A DNA stretch of 64,000 nt. It comes from Cordilura impudica. Lineage: Eukaryota > Arthropoda > Insecta > Diptera > Scathophagidae. This document shows positions 1 to 10,454 of this stretch, piece by piece. A program made the translations under genes and the position numbers. The DNA lies in assembly GCA_963682025.1 (NCBI GenBank), contig OY821519.1, forward strand, positions 166,535,279-166,599,278, read 5' to 3'. How positions within the stretch are numbered: position 1 is the first letter of the stretch; each line of letters starts with the position of its first letter. Under the pieces are notes generated by a model. The model was not told where the DNA came from. It saw only the letters and a list, made by a program, of their open reading frames with translations, and searched no databases.

Positions 1-470
1 AAGCCCTGCCAGTAAAACTCTTAATATCAAAGGGCCCTGCAAAGTCAACACCAGTTACAGCAAAGGACCTATCAAGAGTAGTCCTTTCAGGAGGGAGAGC
101 CGCCATAATTTAAATACATGACTGCTTTCGGTCAATTATACACCGTTTGCAGCGACCACGAATTTTTGGTTTCAAACGTGGAAACCAGTATTCTATGCGA
201 AGGATTCGCAACACTAAGTTACTAAATTAAATGCACAAATTCAGTCAAAAGTAGAGTGAATCTGCTAGAATATGGCAAAATAATTGGATGCCGTTCAGTA
301 TAAGTTAAAGATGGTGGCTTAACCTTATAACACCCTCTGCATCAATAAATGGATTCAATGGAATCAGAAAACTTGTCGAACATAACGGTTTTTTCTCTAT
401 CAAACATTTGTATTCATCTGCAAAATGATACTTTTGGGCTACGTTGGCTAAACGTAATTTAGCTTTTTTT
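1..470 (-). pseudogene. BEL integrase remnant (left arm)
   Basis: The first ~120 bases encode on the minus strand the start of the integrase core (residues like [10 protein letters not shown]), matching 24757-24862. Bases ~120-470 match the broken zinc-binding and linker segment between RNase H and integrase (24390-24740). No continuous reading frame survives. The rest of the integrase lies beyond the window edge. Confidence 0.75.
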
Positions 471-495
471 TTAGTAAACAACGAAGCATGAATCC

Positions 496-1406
496 TTACA
501 CGTGACCTTCGATATCAGTATCAAGAGTAGAGAGATCAGTAAAATTCCATTTTGTCTTTTCCTGACGAAGCCAGTTTGGCCCATGCCACCCAAGGTCATT
601 ATCTGCAAGCTCCAAAGGAGAGATACCACGACTACCAAAATCAGCAGGATTGTCCTCAGAGTTAACATGGTACCAATTATGCTTGCCTACATTTTCTTGA
701 ATTCTACACTCCCTATTCGCACCGAAGGTGGTCCAAGAACAAGGGCCCTTTTTTAACCACGAAAGGACTATCGTAGAATCAGTCAACAATAAACCTGGTT
801 AAGTCGTATATGGATTTCGCTACGTACTGTCTTCAAAAGTTCTGAAGCTAAAACTGATCCTCAAAGTTCAAGCCGCGGAATTGAAATCGATTTTATAGGT
901 GACACTTCTGTCTTACAAAATAACAAGTGGGTATAGCTTTCGCCGCTGGCGGTTTCGATGCGAATATAAATCACCCACGCGTATGCCTTTTCCGAGACAT
1001 CAAAAAAGACATGAAGTTTAACGGACGAATCAGGTGTATAATGTACCCAGCGAGGAATTTGTATACTGTTGACTTCATGATATGAAGTAGCAAACTTTTG
1101 CCACTCGCTTTCCGTTGAAAGTGGAAGAGAATCATCCCAGTTGATATTATCCAACCAAACTTTTTGCATGATCATCTTTGCAACAACAACAACTGGACCT
1201 AACCAACCTACAGGGTCAAATAACTTCGCGATCGGAGATAAAACTTCCCTTTTAGTATGGCTCGATTTATGTGCAATAGGATTTACACTAAAATAAAAGG
1301 AGTCCAGTTGGGCGTTCCATTTAATACCCAAAGTCTTAGAACTACTAGATTCCACAAACGTTAAAAGTTTAGCGTCGACTAAGTGATCAGGAGGAAATCT
1401 GTCCAA
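496..1406 (-). pseudogene. BEL RNase H and connecting domain (left arm)
   Basis: 861-1406 encodes the RNase H-like region (HVFFDVSEKAYAW, then SISIPRLEL) and 496-789 the following segment (LTDSTIVLSWL, then SEDNPADFGSRGIS), both hallmarks of BEL/Pao pol. A frame break between them removes the junction that the right-arm copy keeps partly open (23457-24367). Compared with the right arm, FFDASEKAYAGVI has become FFDVSEKAYAWVI here, one of the private substitutions separating the arms. Confidence 0.8.
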
Positions 1407-1439
1407 AAAATCAATTCGTTAGGTGTCCATTTCCGTAGT

Positions 1440-2161
1440 TCAAATTTAGCAGAAGACAAAGCCGCTATAAGTTGATCACGAGCGATCAAAGCAGTTGCAA
1501 TGTCGTGAGTGCTTGTTAAAACGTCATCAACGTACATACACATTCGTAAAGTATGTGATGCTAAATGGCATTCAGCTTCAGAATCGTCCGCTAATTGTAG
1601 TAATGTGCGAATGGCAAGATAAGGAGCGCAATTAACGCCAAAAGTCACTGTTTGCAACTCATAGTCCTTAACGTCCTCCGTCGGAGAATTTCCAAACAAG
1701 ATACGTTGAAATGGAGTATGAGAAGAATCGACCCTTATCTGTCTATACATTTGCGTGATATCGCAATTGAAAACAAACCTAAAAAGCCTTCATCTTAAAA
1801 TTAAGAGGACTAAGTCAGCCTGTAAAGTAGGTCCAACATAAAGGCAGTAGTTAAGACTATTACCGTTCGAAGTTTTATTCGAAGCGTTGAGAACGACTCG
1901 TAATTTTGTGGTCTTTCGTTCGGGTTTAACGACTGGGTGATGCGGTAAATAGCATGCAAAAGTAGCTGCTGGGGGAGGGGTTGAAACAAGTTTCATATGA
2001 TCTAAGTCCAAATATTCTCGAACGACGTTATCATACATCTCCTTAATTTCAGGTTTCCGTATAAGAGAAGACTTAGTCCTATAGAATTGCTTCAAAATAC
2101 TCGTACGAGATATACCCAAATTCAAATGCTGAGGAAATTCAGTTTTAAAAGGAAAGGTCAC
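1440..2161 (-). pseudogene. BEL reverse transcriptase (left arm)
   Basis: Two frames carry one RT domain. 1790-2161 holds the N-terminal part (LGISRTSILKQFYRTKSS, LRVVLNASNKTSNGNSL) and 1379-1750 the palm (MYRQIRVDSSHTPFQRILFG, FGVNCAPYLAIR, then the catalytic MYVDDVLTS). They are separated by a frameshift in the segment linking the NASNKTS motif to DITQMYRQI, which is also broken in the right arm. The active-site YVDD itself is intact. Confidence 0.85.
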
Positions 2162-2343
2162 AAAATAACGACCATCTGAACCTCGGCAAGTAGTTTTCCT
2201 AAAATTCTTCTAGCAAATTTTATCAGAAGTAGATAACATTTTCTTTTTAGGATTCTCCTAAGTTCCCAAAATCTAAGAAGATTTCTATTCAGCAATCTCC
2301 TTCCTAAAATTCAACCTTAGTAGAATAGACTTGAACATGAGGT

Positions 2344-2954
2344 TTACAAATTGGTAGTAATCCAACCGAAAATCGTATTTTGTGCCAATAATGAACCCAA
2401 AAGATCTCGACGAATTTCTCCTAACAAAATTTTCGGATATAAGTCAGCACCTAGTAAAAGATCCACAGATCTGCTGTTACAAAAATTGATATCAGCCAGC
2501 CGAAAGTTTGGCAAATTTTCCTTAATAAAGGAAGGAATTGTAAAAGATGGCAAATTACCAGATATATTTGGTAAAACAAGTGCCATAGTCTCCAATATAA
2601 AATATGAGTCCATAGGAGAGTCAACTTTAATAAGACAAATTTTCCGTGAAGTGGCAGAGACAGCCTGATTCACACCTGAAATTTGAGCATTCGTAGAATG
2701 CGTCGAAAGTTCAGGCGATTTTGAGGCCATTCAGAAATAAACGACGCTTCAGAAGCCGGGTCAATAAGTGCCCGGGCTGAGTACGTAATACCCTGATGAA
2801 CCATTGCTGTCCCTAAAAGTACGATCCTATTTTCCGAGGTATGAAATTCCTGGCGATTCGAAGGAGCACTATTATGACCATTTGAAGTAGAGGGGAAAGA
2901 ATTCGTAGGTATGGCGTTGTTCAGTCGAGAGGCCGTAGCCGAATTCGCACCCAA
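2344..2954 (-). pseudogene. BEL aspartic protease region (left arm)
   Basis: Minus-strand reading gives the retroviral-type protease segment (SARALIDPASEASFISEWPQ) followed by the conserved BEL region with LLLGADLYPKILLGEIRR. Compared with the right-arm copy (21915-22520), this arm has a 5-base difference near 2690-2705 that shifts the frame, so the domain falls into two overlapping frames (2670-2954 and 2344-2730). The catalytic Asp sits in LIDPAS rather than the more usual D[ST]G. Confidence 0.75.
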
Positions 2955-2979
2955 AGCCGAATTATTACTCTCCCTAGTG

Positions 2980-4030
2980 GCACCGTCAGAATGCGCTTAT
3001 TACAAATCGAACAATTATGAATGCTACTACAATTTTTCGCTTCATATGTCCTTGATAGGCAAGTGACACAACAATGAAACTTTTTCACGGCCGAATATCT
3101 GTCGGAAACAGATAGACTTTTAAAATGATAACAAGATCGTAAGAAATGCACCTGATTTTTGCACAAAATGCAATTTGCATTCGAAGAAGAAGAGGAAGAA
3201 GCATTTGTATGATGCACTTTGACTTTATAATCTGTTGACCGTTTGGGAGGTTCTGAATTCCGCAAGTCCCGAAGGCAGTCCAATGTCCGGGAGCTCTCTG
3301 TCAGAAACTGATCCAAATCCTTCCAGAGAGACAATGCCGCCTTGTCTTTTATACTCTGCTCCCAAAGATTAACAGTATTGGTCGGTAACCGCTGAATACA
3401 TAAAAACACTAATATTGGATCCCAGCTGTTTTTCGAAATGTCATAAGTACACATAGCTGTAAGGCAACCATTAATACCGCGTTGTAAAGATTTTAACCCT
3501 ACACTAATTTCCAAGAAATGGAAGGAAAAGTGCTTTGAGTTGATTATTGGCAAGCATACAAGGATTAAATTTTTCCAAGCCACATCAAACCCTTGATTGG
3601 TAAGAGGGCATTTCGACACTATTTCCCGCGCTTCACCACTGGTTTTCCTAACCAAATGGCATAAGCGTTCGATGTTGCTAAGACGGGAGTTATTAACGTA
3701 GACCGCGGTAAAAAGATCCCTAAAAGTGGGCCAAGATAAATAATCACCCTCAAAAATGTCAGTGTCACAAGGTGGAAACGTTAAATTATGGCAAAACTTG
3801 TCAGTCGAACTGATATTAACAGCCGGCGGCTACTCGTGAAGCTTGGAATGTGATTCCAAATTACGTAATTTTTCATCAATACGCGATAAACAATTAACGA
3901 ATGCGTTAAAACTGGCTTCGTATTTTGCCTCCGCGGCGTCAATATCGTCATGTTTCGTATCTTTCGCATTTTTTAAATAACTGAGACAAGAGCGATAAGA
4001 AGATTTTGCTTGTTCCCATAACAAGTTTAC
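2980..4030 (-). pseudogene. BEL gag (left arm)
   Basis: From 4024 down: an N-terminal helical segment (LLWEQAKSSYRSCLSYLKN), then the capsid-like segment and a cysteine-rich nucleocapsid (CILCKNQVHFLRSCYH, CCVTCLSRTYEAKNC, CSICNKR). Two or more frameshifts split it, at about 3780 and 3560, shared with the right arm. The zinc-knuckle cysteines are still recognisable. Confidence 0.75.
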
Positions 4031-5342
4031 TTTCTTCCCTCTTACCTCAAGATGGAAAACCGAATGAAGCTCTTCGCGTATATCATTAATCTCGCTTCAT
4101 ATTTAAAGAGAGCATCCGAATCTGTAATGAAAATATGCAACGCGGCTTTTTTATTAAATAAATTTAAAAAAAATATTTAAATCAAAAAAATTAAACAAAC
4201 GAAAATATCCGAAAATTAACGAAAAATATTTACCAACTTTAAATTCGTAAATGAATTTCACAAAAAAATGCCGATATAAAAATATTGGAAAGAGTTTTCA
4301 ATTTAAAAAACACGTTAAATAAGTCGCGACTATGACGGACAATAGGGTGATAACTTGCAATTAATATAAACAAACAAAAACCAACAGCAACACTGTGTTC
4401 ACACAAACCTATGGTATGTTTAAAATTATCACAGCTTATAATGTGCGTATATAAAAAAAAAAAACAACTTATTACTTGCGAATAAGGCAAAAAAAAAAAG
4501 AAAAAGAAAACAAAACACTGATATTTGTTTGTACGTACGTTAGTATAAAGGATCAATGTTAATATCTGAAAATATTATTAGAAAATTTTCCAAATAAACC
4601 TTTCACGAACCCGGCGGCTTTTGTTTTTTTTTTTTTTTCTTTTCTTCAAACCAATTAAACAACAGGTAATTTTACGTTAGAACTTAATTATTCACTCAAT
4701 TTTTACACTGTTTTATGTTACTTTAATTTAACAAAACAAATTTATTCAAAAATTTTTACAAGAAAAAAAATTAAACAAACACACTGTTGATCAAAATTGT
4801 ACCAAAAAACGAAAGGAATGACAAAGTGTCAAACAAAGGTACTGCATAAACTAAAACTTTCGAAGGGTTGTAAGATGATCGCAATGAATAAAAAAGTATT
4901 AACAAATAAATACTTTTTAGTATGAACGATAATTTTTATTTTCGAATTAATTTTTCTTTATTTTTAAAATACGCAATTTTCACTCACAAAAGCTCACATA
5001 AATTGAACTATATGCACTTGTTTATTTTGAACAAATTTAAAATTTAAAATGTTGTTGATGTGTATGATGTATATTATACATTGTATAACCAAGATGGATG
5101 ATTTTGCTGAAGTTGCTTCTTTTCTTTTTCCTTTATTACCAAGATGGTGTCTTCAAAATGAAATATTTTTAGATCCAAATTTGCTTTTTAGATCCGTTTC
5201 GAAAGACCAAATGTTTGCCGTCAAATGCGAAATTATGAAAATAAAAAAACAGAGTTTTCGCTTTACAAAAGACTATCACGAAGTCAAAGGTTTTTCGTAG
5301 TGGTACGGTAGAAAGCCAAAAAGAGACTAGAACCAATTAGTA
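4031..5342 (-). other. BEL leader (left arm), no gene
   Basis: 1.3 kb between the LTR and the first recognisable gag codons. Very AT-rich, with A- and T-runs. The small open frames here (such as 5049-5300 plus) match no family I know, and the mirrored frame in the right arm differs by an indel. I see no gene. Confidence 0.6.
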
Positions 5343-5551
5343 GTAGTTAAATATGTAAGAGGGTGACAAACAATGTTTAAGGGTACCTTTATCGGTTTTT
5401 CTAGTTAGAATCTATGTGAAAGCTCCTAACAAAGATTTTAAAAAGTGGAGTTAAATAGATTTCAACTAGTTATTAACCCAAAAGGGGGTTAATATTTAAC
5501 CGTGGTACAAATAAGTAAATGTGCACAAAATTAAGCATATGTGCTTAAACA
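5343..5551 (-). repeat. BEL LTR (left arm)
   Basis: 209 bases equal, in reverse, to 19320-19528 and to the downstream LTR at 25892-26100. On the minus strand it starts TGTTTAAGCAC and contains a TTAACCCCCTTTTGGGTTAA inverted motif. It directly abuts gypsy gag sequence at 5552. Confidence 0.8.
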
Positions 5552-6120
5552 CTATTAGTTGAATTGAATCCAAGAAAGTGCTTAGGTTTTCTGATTTGCC
5601 ATCAAAGTCGCAAATAAGCCTTGAGGCTATATATAGAAATTCAATTGCAGTTTGTGGCATTTTAAAGATTCTCTTATTGTCGAAGACCTTTTCGTATATT
5701 GAAGTTGGAACTTCAATTACTATATTTCTTCTAAGTGCAACGTGCCTTATGAGCTGTCGTTAACCTAGAATAATGCACATTAAACAGAACTCTGGTTTTT
5801 TCTAGACAATCGACTAATATTTCTATATGCTTATTTATGGTCTCTTCCTTAGTATATCTGTCAGTATTTATATTTTTATATGATTTATTAAATTTCCCTT
5901 AATTGTTCTAGCCTTATTCAAAATCTGTTGCCACTCCATTCAGAACTAAGTCTGTCTACATTATATATCTCAATTTTTTTTCAAATTCCTATCTTTATAA
6001 AGGACCATATAAAAGTTATTTATTTTAATTGAAATTGTAATTTAAAGTATTCACATAAATGTATTTTAATTGCAAATTTAAAATTAATTTTAATTATTAT
6101 TAGAATTGAAATTAAAAAAA

Positions 6121-6337
6121 TTAGATCTTATTTAAGCCATTAGCTACTACTATATTTTTTTTTTAACTTTTTATTGTGAATCCCATATATGTATATTAAA
6201 AATCAAATAAAAATCATTATCGTTATCAGCAAAAGATATAAGTTTACTTGAAATAAAACCGTTTTTTCGTTTTCCAAAATTATTTCATTAACTACGTTAG
6301 CGTTGGGTTTTACCACTTTTGATTGTGGTGTACCCAT
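6121..6337 (-). pseudogene. Small myristoyl/TM-type ORF of gypsy leader (left arm)
   Basis: Left-arm copy of 18456-18674. It begins ATGGGTACACCACAATC (MGTPQS) on the minus strand, has the same in-frame TGA in the hydrophobic segment, and in addition a small deletion near 6137-6145 that shifts the last ~10 codons. See the right-arm entry for the description. Confidence 0.55.
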
Positions 6338-6827
6338 TTTCAAAATTTATAAAACAAATGTATATATTTAAAATATTTTCCTTAAGTTTGCCCTGTGTAT
6401 AATTTTCAAAATTTTTATTTTTTTTTTTTTGTAAATTCCCTTTTTGAAAAAAAAAAAAATGTTTGGGCACGAGCGATTATTCGGAATGCACCTCTATGTG
6501 TTTTTCTTATTTTCCAAGTGCTGGCATATGAAAAATTCGATTGACTCAATTTTAGTCCATAACTTTGTCGCCTGTTCCCAAGTTGTTGGTGTTTCGTTGT
6601 TTATAAGCCGCAGTAATATTGATTATCGTTTTAAACGTTGAATGTATCAACCTCGCCTTTTCTTTGTATGTTATTTCGGTTTTGCCTCTGGTTTCGGTTG
6701 ATGTTTCTGTCTAGCTAAGTATTCCTCAATTGTAATGGGTTGAGTCCCTGGCTGCGGGCTCTTATCCTTCTCGCAGCTGGCAGAACGTTTTGGCTGATCT
6801 ACCACGACTTTTTTAAAATTGGTTTTT

Positions 6828-7086
6828 ATCAGGATAGATTTATAAATTAAAACAATTTAATAGGTTTAATAGTTCTTTGCAAGAGCAACTCAATTGATAT
6901 GTACAAAGCAATGATTATTACTCAACACCAAAAGGGTTGACTGTAAACGCACAAAACATTCGATAAAGCAATGTTAGTAATACAAACATTGTTGATCGTT
7001 TATTGCTTGTGGGCAATATGATATCTTTATATTTCGATAATCAAAAATGTTTTGGTAAAGTAATAACAAATATGGTTCATGCTACA
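6828..7086 (-). repeat. Gypsy 5' LTR (left arm)
   Basis: Reverse complement of 17711-17969. Starts TGTAGCATGAACC on the minus strand. It shows the same internal shortening relative to the 3' LTR at 29124-29516, which therefore predates the inverted duplication. Confidence 0.85.
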
Positions 7087-7726
7087 GCCCTTCAATGCAC
7101 GGAATGTGCGTTGGTTCATTCACTAGTTGCGCTAATTGGTTATGCGCGGCGAAAAGGTCAACGTAACGGCCTTCGGGAGTTGTTTGACTCGAATGGTGAA
7201 GCCAAGAAGAGTCGTGAATATTAAAATCGCCGGCAACTACGATTTCGCTATTCGGGCAACTCTCTAATATTTCAGTTATGAATTCAGAAAAGGCATTGAA
7301 GCGATTATAGGTATGCTCCCTTTCTATGTTAGGGCTTCTGTATAGAAACCCGAAATGCAAAATGTGTGACCTGATTGTAAACTTAACCCAAAGCGAGGTA
7401 AATTCTGCATAATTACAGTTATGCTGTTGCTGGAACTGGTACACAACATTGTCGCGAATGTACATGGCAAGGCCCCTATGAAAAGTAAAAGTGGATAGAA
7501 AGTGATAACCAGGTATGTGAAAATCCTGTGGACCAGCGTCATCACTTTCCTGGGTCTCACATAAGGCGAAAACATCTGGCCATGGAAGCGAGTGTAGGCA
7601 TATACAGAGAAAAAAATTCGTCCTCAATCCACGTATGTTACAGAAGTCTATTCTGAATTTGCTTGACATTACAAAATTAATAACTGATAATTGACTTATG
7701 TCAATAAACAATAGTACAAGTGACAA
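7087..7726 (-). pseudogene. LINE endonuclease (APE) fragment, left arm
   Basis: Encodes the N-terminal apurinic-type endonuclease of a LINE ORF2: residues FRIDFCNIRGLR, then ALCETQES, GLAMYIRDN, then EIVVAGDFNIHDSSWL with the catalytic GDFN. It is truncated by the gypsy LTR at 7086. A run of indels near 7580-7615 changes the frame, so this copy reads FFLCICLHSLPWPDVF where the right arm reads FFSVYAYTRFHRPDVF. See the right arm (17128-17710) for the better copy. Confidence 0.8.
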
Positions 7727-7805
7727 GTAATCGTTTTGCTGTTATTCGGATAGTTAGTAATTAACATAACCAACAGCAAAACGAATACATCAGCACTTGT
7801 ACTAT
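7711..7805. repeat. Imperfect short inverted repeat (left arm)
   Basis: ATAGTACAAGTG ... TTTTGCTGTT and its inverse flank ~28 central bases; the outer 12 and inner 11 bases match, with a non-matching stretch between. Mirrored at 16992-17086. It may be a tiny foldback/MITE at the 5' edge of the LINE. Confidence 0.5.
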
Positions 7806-8290
7806 GTTTTAAAAAAAAAAAATTATGGAGAGGAAAACAAAAATACCAACAACAATTACACTTACATACAGAAGCATAAAAGCCCTTTGTGTGGTTGAAG
7901 AATATAGCAACAAGGCTTGACTGCTGTAGATGAAGTTGTTGGTTGTGTTGAATGTTGAGTTGGTGTTATGAAGCTGAGAAAAAAAAGTATTTAAAAAAAT
8001 CAGCATGTTGTTGTTTGCGATGTATTAAGTTATATTGTGTTTGATTGTTATTATTGGCTGTTTTTCTTTTTTTCAATTTTTATTTTGTGGCTGATTTTTG
8101 TTTGTTTCATATGACTTATTGTTGTGTTTGATTATTATTGTTGGTTGCTTATTTAAAAATTTTATTTTGTGGCTGATTTTTGCTTGTTTTATTGTTGGAT
8201 GGTTTTTATTAGAATTATGTGTTTTTGTTTTTTATATAAGAATTATGTGTTGTTTTTTATTTTCTTTTTGGTTTATTGATTTAAATGTTT

Positions 8291-8322
<32 letters not shown>
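7806..8322. repeat. Low-complexity region with 87-bp duplication and (TA)n
   Basis: No gene. Contains two copies of an ~87-bp unit (starting near 8037 and 8123: GTGTTTGATTRTTATTRTTGG ... TTTTGTGGCTGATTTTTG) and a (TA)n tract at 8291-8322. Mirrored in the right arm at 16475-16990. Short open frames here are asymmetric-composition artefacts (poly-Phe/Leu/Ile). Confidence 0.6.
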
Positions 8323-8324
<2 letters not shown>

Positions 8325-8389
8325 GACCTAATAGTTTAGGTGTGTTCACCTATTATACTCTGGTGAACACACCTAAACTATTAGGTCGA
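8323..8389. repeat. Perfect 28-bp-stem hairpin
   Basis: TCGACCTAATAGTTTAGG... and its exact inverse are separated by an 11-base loop (TATTATACTCT). It sits between the (TA)n tract and an LTR-like segment. Mirrored exactly at 16408-16474. Confidence 0.85.
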
Positions 8390-9366
8390 CGCACTAAGTA
8401 TTTAAGCTTACACACATTTTACACTTACCTTTAAAATAGGTCAATAAATATTGGGAAACTAAATTAATAAAATGTGTGTAAGCAAACATTATGCACAAAA
8501 ATAAGTAAATAAAATCAATTGTCATTTGTTGCGAAATAAATTATTATAAGTCATAAGCAAAAAGTACAATACTTTTAAGTAGAATGTAAGCAAAAGCAAT
8601 TATTGTAAACAAATTTATTGCGAAATAAATTAAATTTAATAAATGTAAAGCATTAACAAAAATTATTAAGTAGAATCAGTTATAATAAAAAAATGTAAAC
8701 TGCAAGCAAAATTTATTGGAGAAATTTGTATAAAAGGAAGACAAAATAAAGAAAACATTGAGTTTATTAAACAGTAGCAAACTACGCCTTTCAATGATAG
8801 TCGAAACCCCATAACTGGCGCCCGAGACAAAAATCGAAACCTAAGGAAGGATAAAAAAAAGTCCTAAGTGCAAGATAAAAATAAAAGTGACAAAAATCCT
8901 ATAAAATTACGGAACTTTTAAAAACAAATGTTAAGTGAAAATCCTTAAATCTGAACATTTTTAAAGCGACAAAAATCCTAAAAATTACGGAACCTTCAAA
9001 AACAAATTTTAAGTGAAAATCCTTAAATCTGAACGTTTTAAAGTGACAAGAATCCTGAAAATTAAAGAACCTTTAAAAACAAATGTTTAGTGAAAAACCT
9101 TAAAACTGAACGTTTCAAAGTGACAAAAATCCCGGAGACAATAAGAACAAATTTTAAAGTGAATTCAGTGAATCCTTTTATACAAGAACAAGGTCTCGCA
9201 GATTACGAAAAGAAACGTGCTGCGTAAACTTCTCAATAAAAAGAGGATATCACATCGTGACGTCACCCGCACCCGAGTAGGTAGCCACCCATCAAAAAGG
9301 ATTCTACGGGCCGTCCAACAAGTATGCTGATCTTCACACTGCTGTAAGCAAAACATTATTTTTTTT
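8390..9366 (+). mobile_element. 5' end of an LTR element (LTR, PBS, leader), left arm
   Basis: An LTR-like segment (about 8473-8811, starting TGTGTGTAAGC and ending CCCCA) is followed after four bases by TGGCGCCCGAGAC (8816-8828), a primer-binding site resembling the start of those complementary to lysine tRNA. A leader of tandem ~78-bp repeats follows (8883-9170). Coding regions are absent: the element is broken at ~9366, so family cannot be assigned. The right-arm copy is 15441-16407. Confidence 0.6.
8883..9170 (+). repeat. ~78-bp tandem repeats in LTR-element leader (left arm)
   Basis: Three full units plus a partial, beginning at 8883, 8963, 9040 and 9117 (periods 79, 77, 77). Each starts AAAGYGACAARAATCC and runs through AAATCTGAACRTTTT. 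Mirrored at about 15627-15914. Confidence 0.8.
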
Positions 9367-9367
9367 T

Positions 9368-10240
9368 AAATGGTGCGTGGTAGAGAAGAAGAAAGCATAT
9401 ATTTCAAAAATTCATAACTGCACTGTATTCTTAATCGGACCGGTTTCTGGCATTTCAGCCTTCATCAGCGATTTATTGAACATTGTGATAATTGTTATGT
9501 TTTAATTGAATAGGTTGTTTCTATATGAAAATTTTTTTTCTACTTAGGGCGGCCGTGAGGTTTTGAACCGTGAACTTCACATACACTCGTACTTGCACTT
9601 TTTGGTCAGCGCTTTAACACACTCACCTAAAGTCAGGCCTACGAGCAGTGTGGTTAGTTTTCAGTTTTCGTACCATACAGCTTTACTTTGTATTAATTTC
9701 AGAAGATACAACTCTGTCCAAACAAACAATCGTTATTTTTGAATTTTTAATATTTTTTTGCATTTATACTTCTAATTTCCACTATTCTCAGTTTTCGTAA
9801 GAGTTGTCATATGTGATGTACGGTTTTTGTACATACCTACATATGCACTTTACATATATTTGAGATGACGCTGTGAAGCGAAGAAAATTTTTTGTTTTGT
9901 TAGATTTATAGTCATTTTTCAGACATATTGCAATTACTACTGTAATTAATATGCAATTTTTTTAATTTTGTTTAAATGGTGCGTGGTAGAGAAGAAGAAA
10001 GCATATATTTCAAAAATTCATAACTGCACTGTATTCTTAATTAATTATTATTAATTATTCTTTATTATTATTAATTATTCTTAATTAATTAAGAATACAG
10101 TGCAGTTATGAATTTTTGAAATATATGCTTTCTTCTTCTCTACCACGCACCATTTAAACAAAATTAAAAAAATTGCATATTAATTACAGTAGTAATTGCA
10201 ATATGTCTGAAAAATGACTATAAATCTAACAAAACAAAAA
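9368..10240 (-). mobile_element. tRNA-like repeat insertion found only in the left arm
   Basis: The right arm lacks this ~870 bp segment and keeps the empty site. The insertion is flanked by an A/T-rich duplication of about 12 bases (ATTATTTTTTTT at 9355-9367 and 10241-10252). It carries a tRNA-like stretch on the minus strand (9548-9640, with a box-B-like GTTCAAAACC). Its end is a hairpin: ~9900-10040 is repeated inverted at ~10085-10240. The same family forms a dimer at 59313-60073. It is most likely a non-autonomous SINE-like element; the family is not named. Confidence 0.65.
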
Positions 10241-10454
10241 ATTATTTTTTTTATTATATTTATTTCATTGTTTCTATAAAATATAGAAAAATTTATCATA
10301 AAAATATATCAAAGGTTTAAATATTTTTCAAGAATAACTAAATTAAATATAAAAAAAGTATATAGAAAAATTTATATAGGAAAATTTATTTAGAAATATT
10401 TCAAAGGTTTAAATATTTTTCAACTAAATCAAAAAAAAAAAAAAAGGTTTATGT

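Larger units (their letters stand above)
1..5551 (-). mobile_element. BEL/Pao retrotransposon, left-arm copy (incomplete)
   Basis: Reverse-strand copy of the BEL element at 19320-26100, cut by the window start. Reading from 5551 downward it has the LTR (5343-5551), a long leader, gag, protease, reverse transcriptase, RNase H and the first part of integrase. It is nested in the gag of a gypsy element whose 5' end lies at 5552-7086. Frameshifts and stops break every domain, so it cannot move on its own. The protein motifs and domain order gag-PR-RT-RH-IN with a YVDD active site are those of the BEL/Pao superfamily. Confidence 0.9.
5552..7086 (-). mobile_element. Gypsy 5' end, left-arm copy
   Basis: Mirror of 17711-19319: 5' LTR (6828-7086), a short Lys-rich coding remnant, a small membrane-protein-like ORF (6121-6337) and the N-terminal part of gag (5552-5985), then cut by the BEL element. 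Frames are broken as in the right arm, plus private changes. The rest of this gypsy copy should lie beyond the left edge of the window if the palindrome continues. Confidence 0.85.

Noticed and set aside
5049..5300. 83-codon frame starting MLLMCMMYIIH as a gene
   Set aside because: Lies in the BEL leader; the right-arm mirror has an indel in frame, and no domain is seen.
7806..8331. Open frames of 65-77 codons on both strands as genes
   Set aside because: Low-complexity Phe/Leu/Ile-rich translations of T- or A-rich repeats; they exist only because of composition and are mirrored in the right arm.
8816..8828. Assigning the orphan LTR element to a retrovirus family from its lysine-like primer site
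   Set aside because: The match is confined to about ten bases and no gag, pol or env is attached, so the family cannot be supported.
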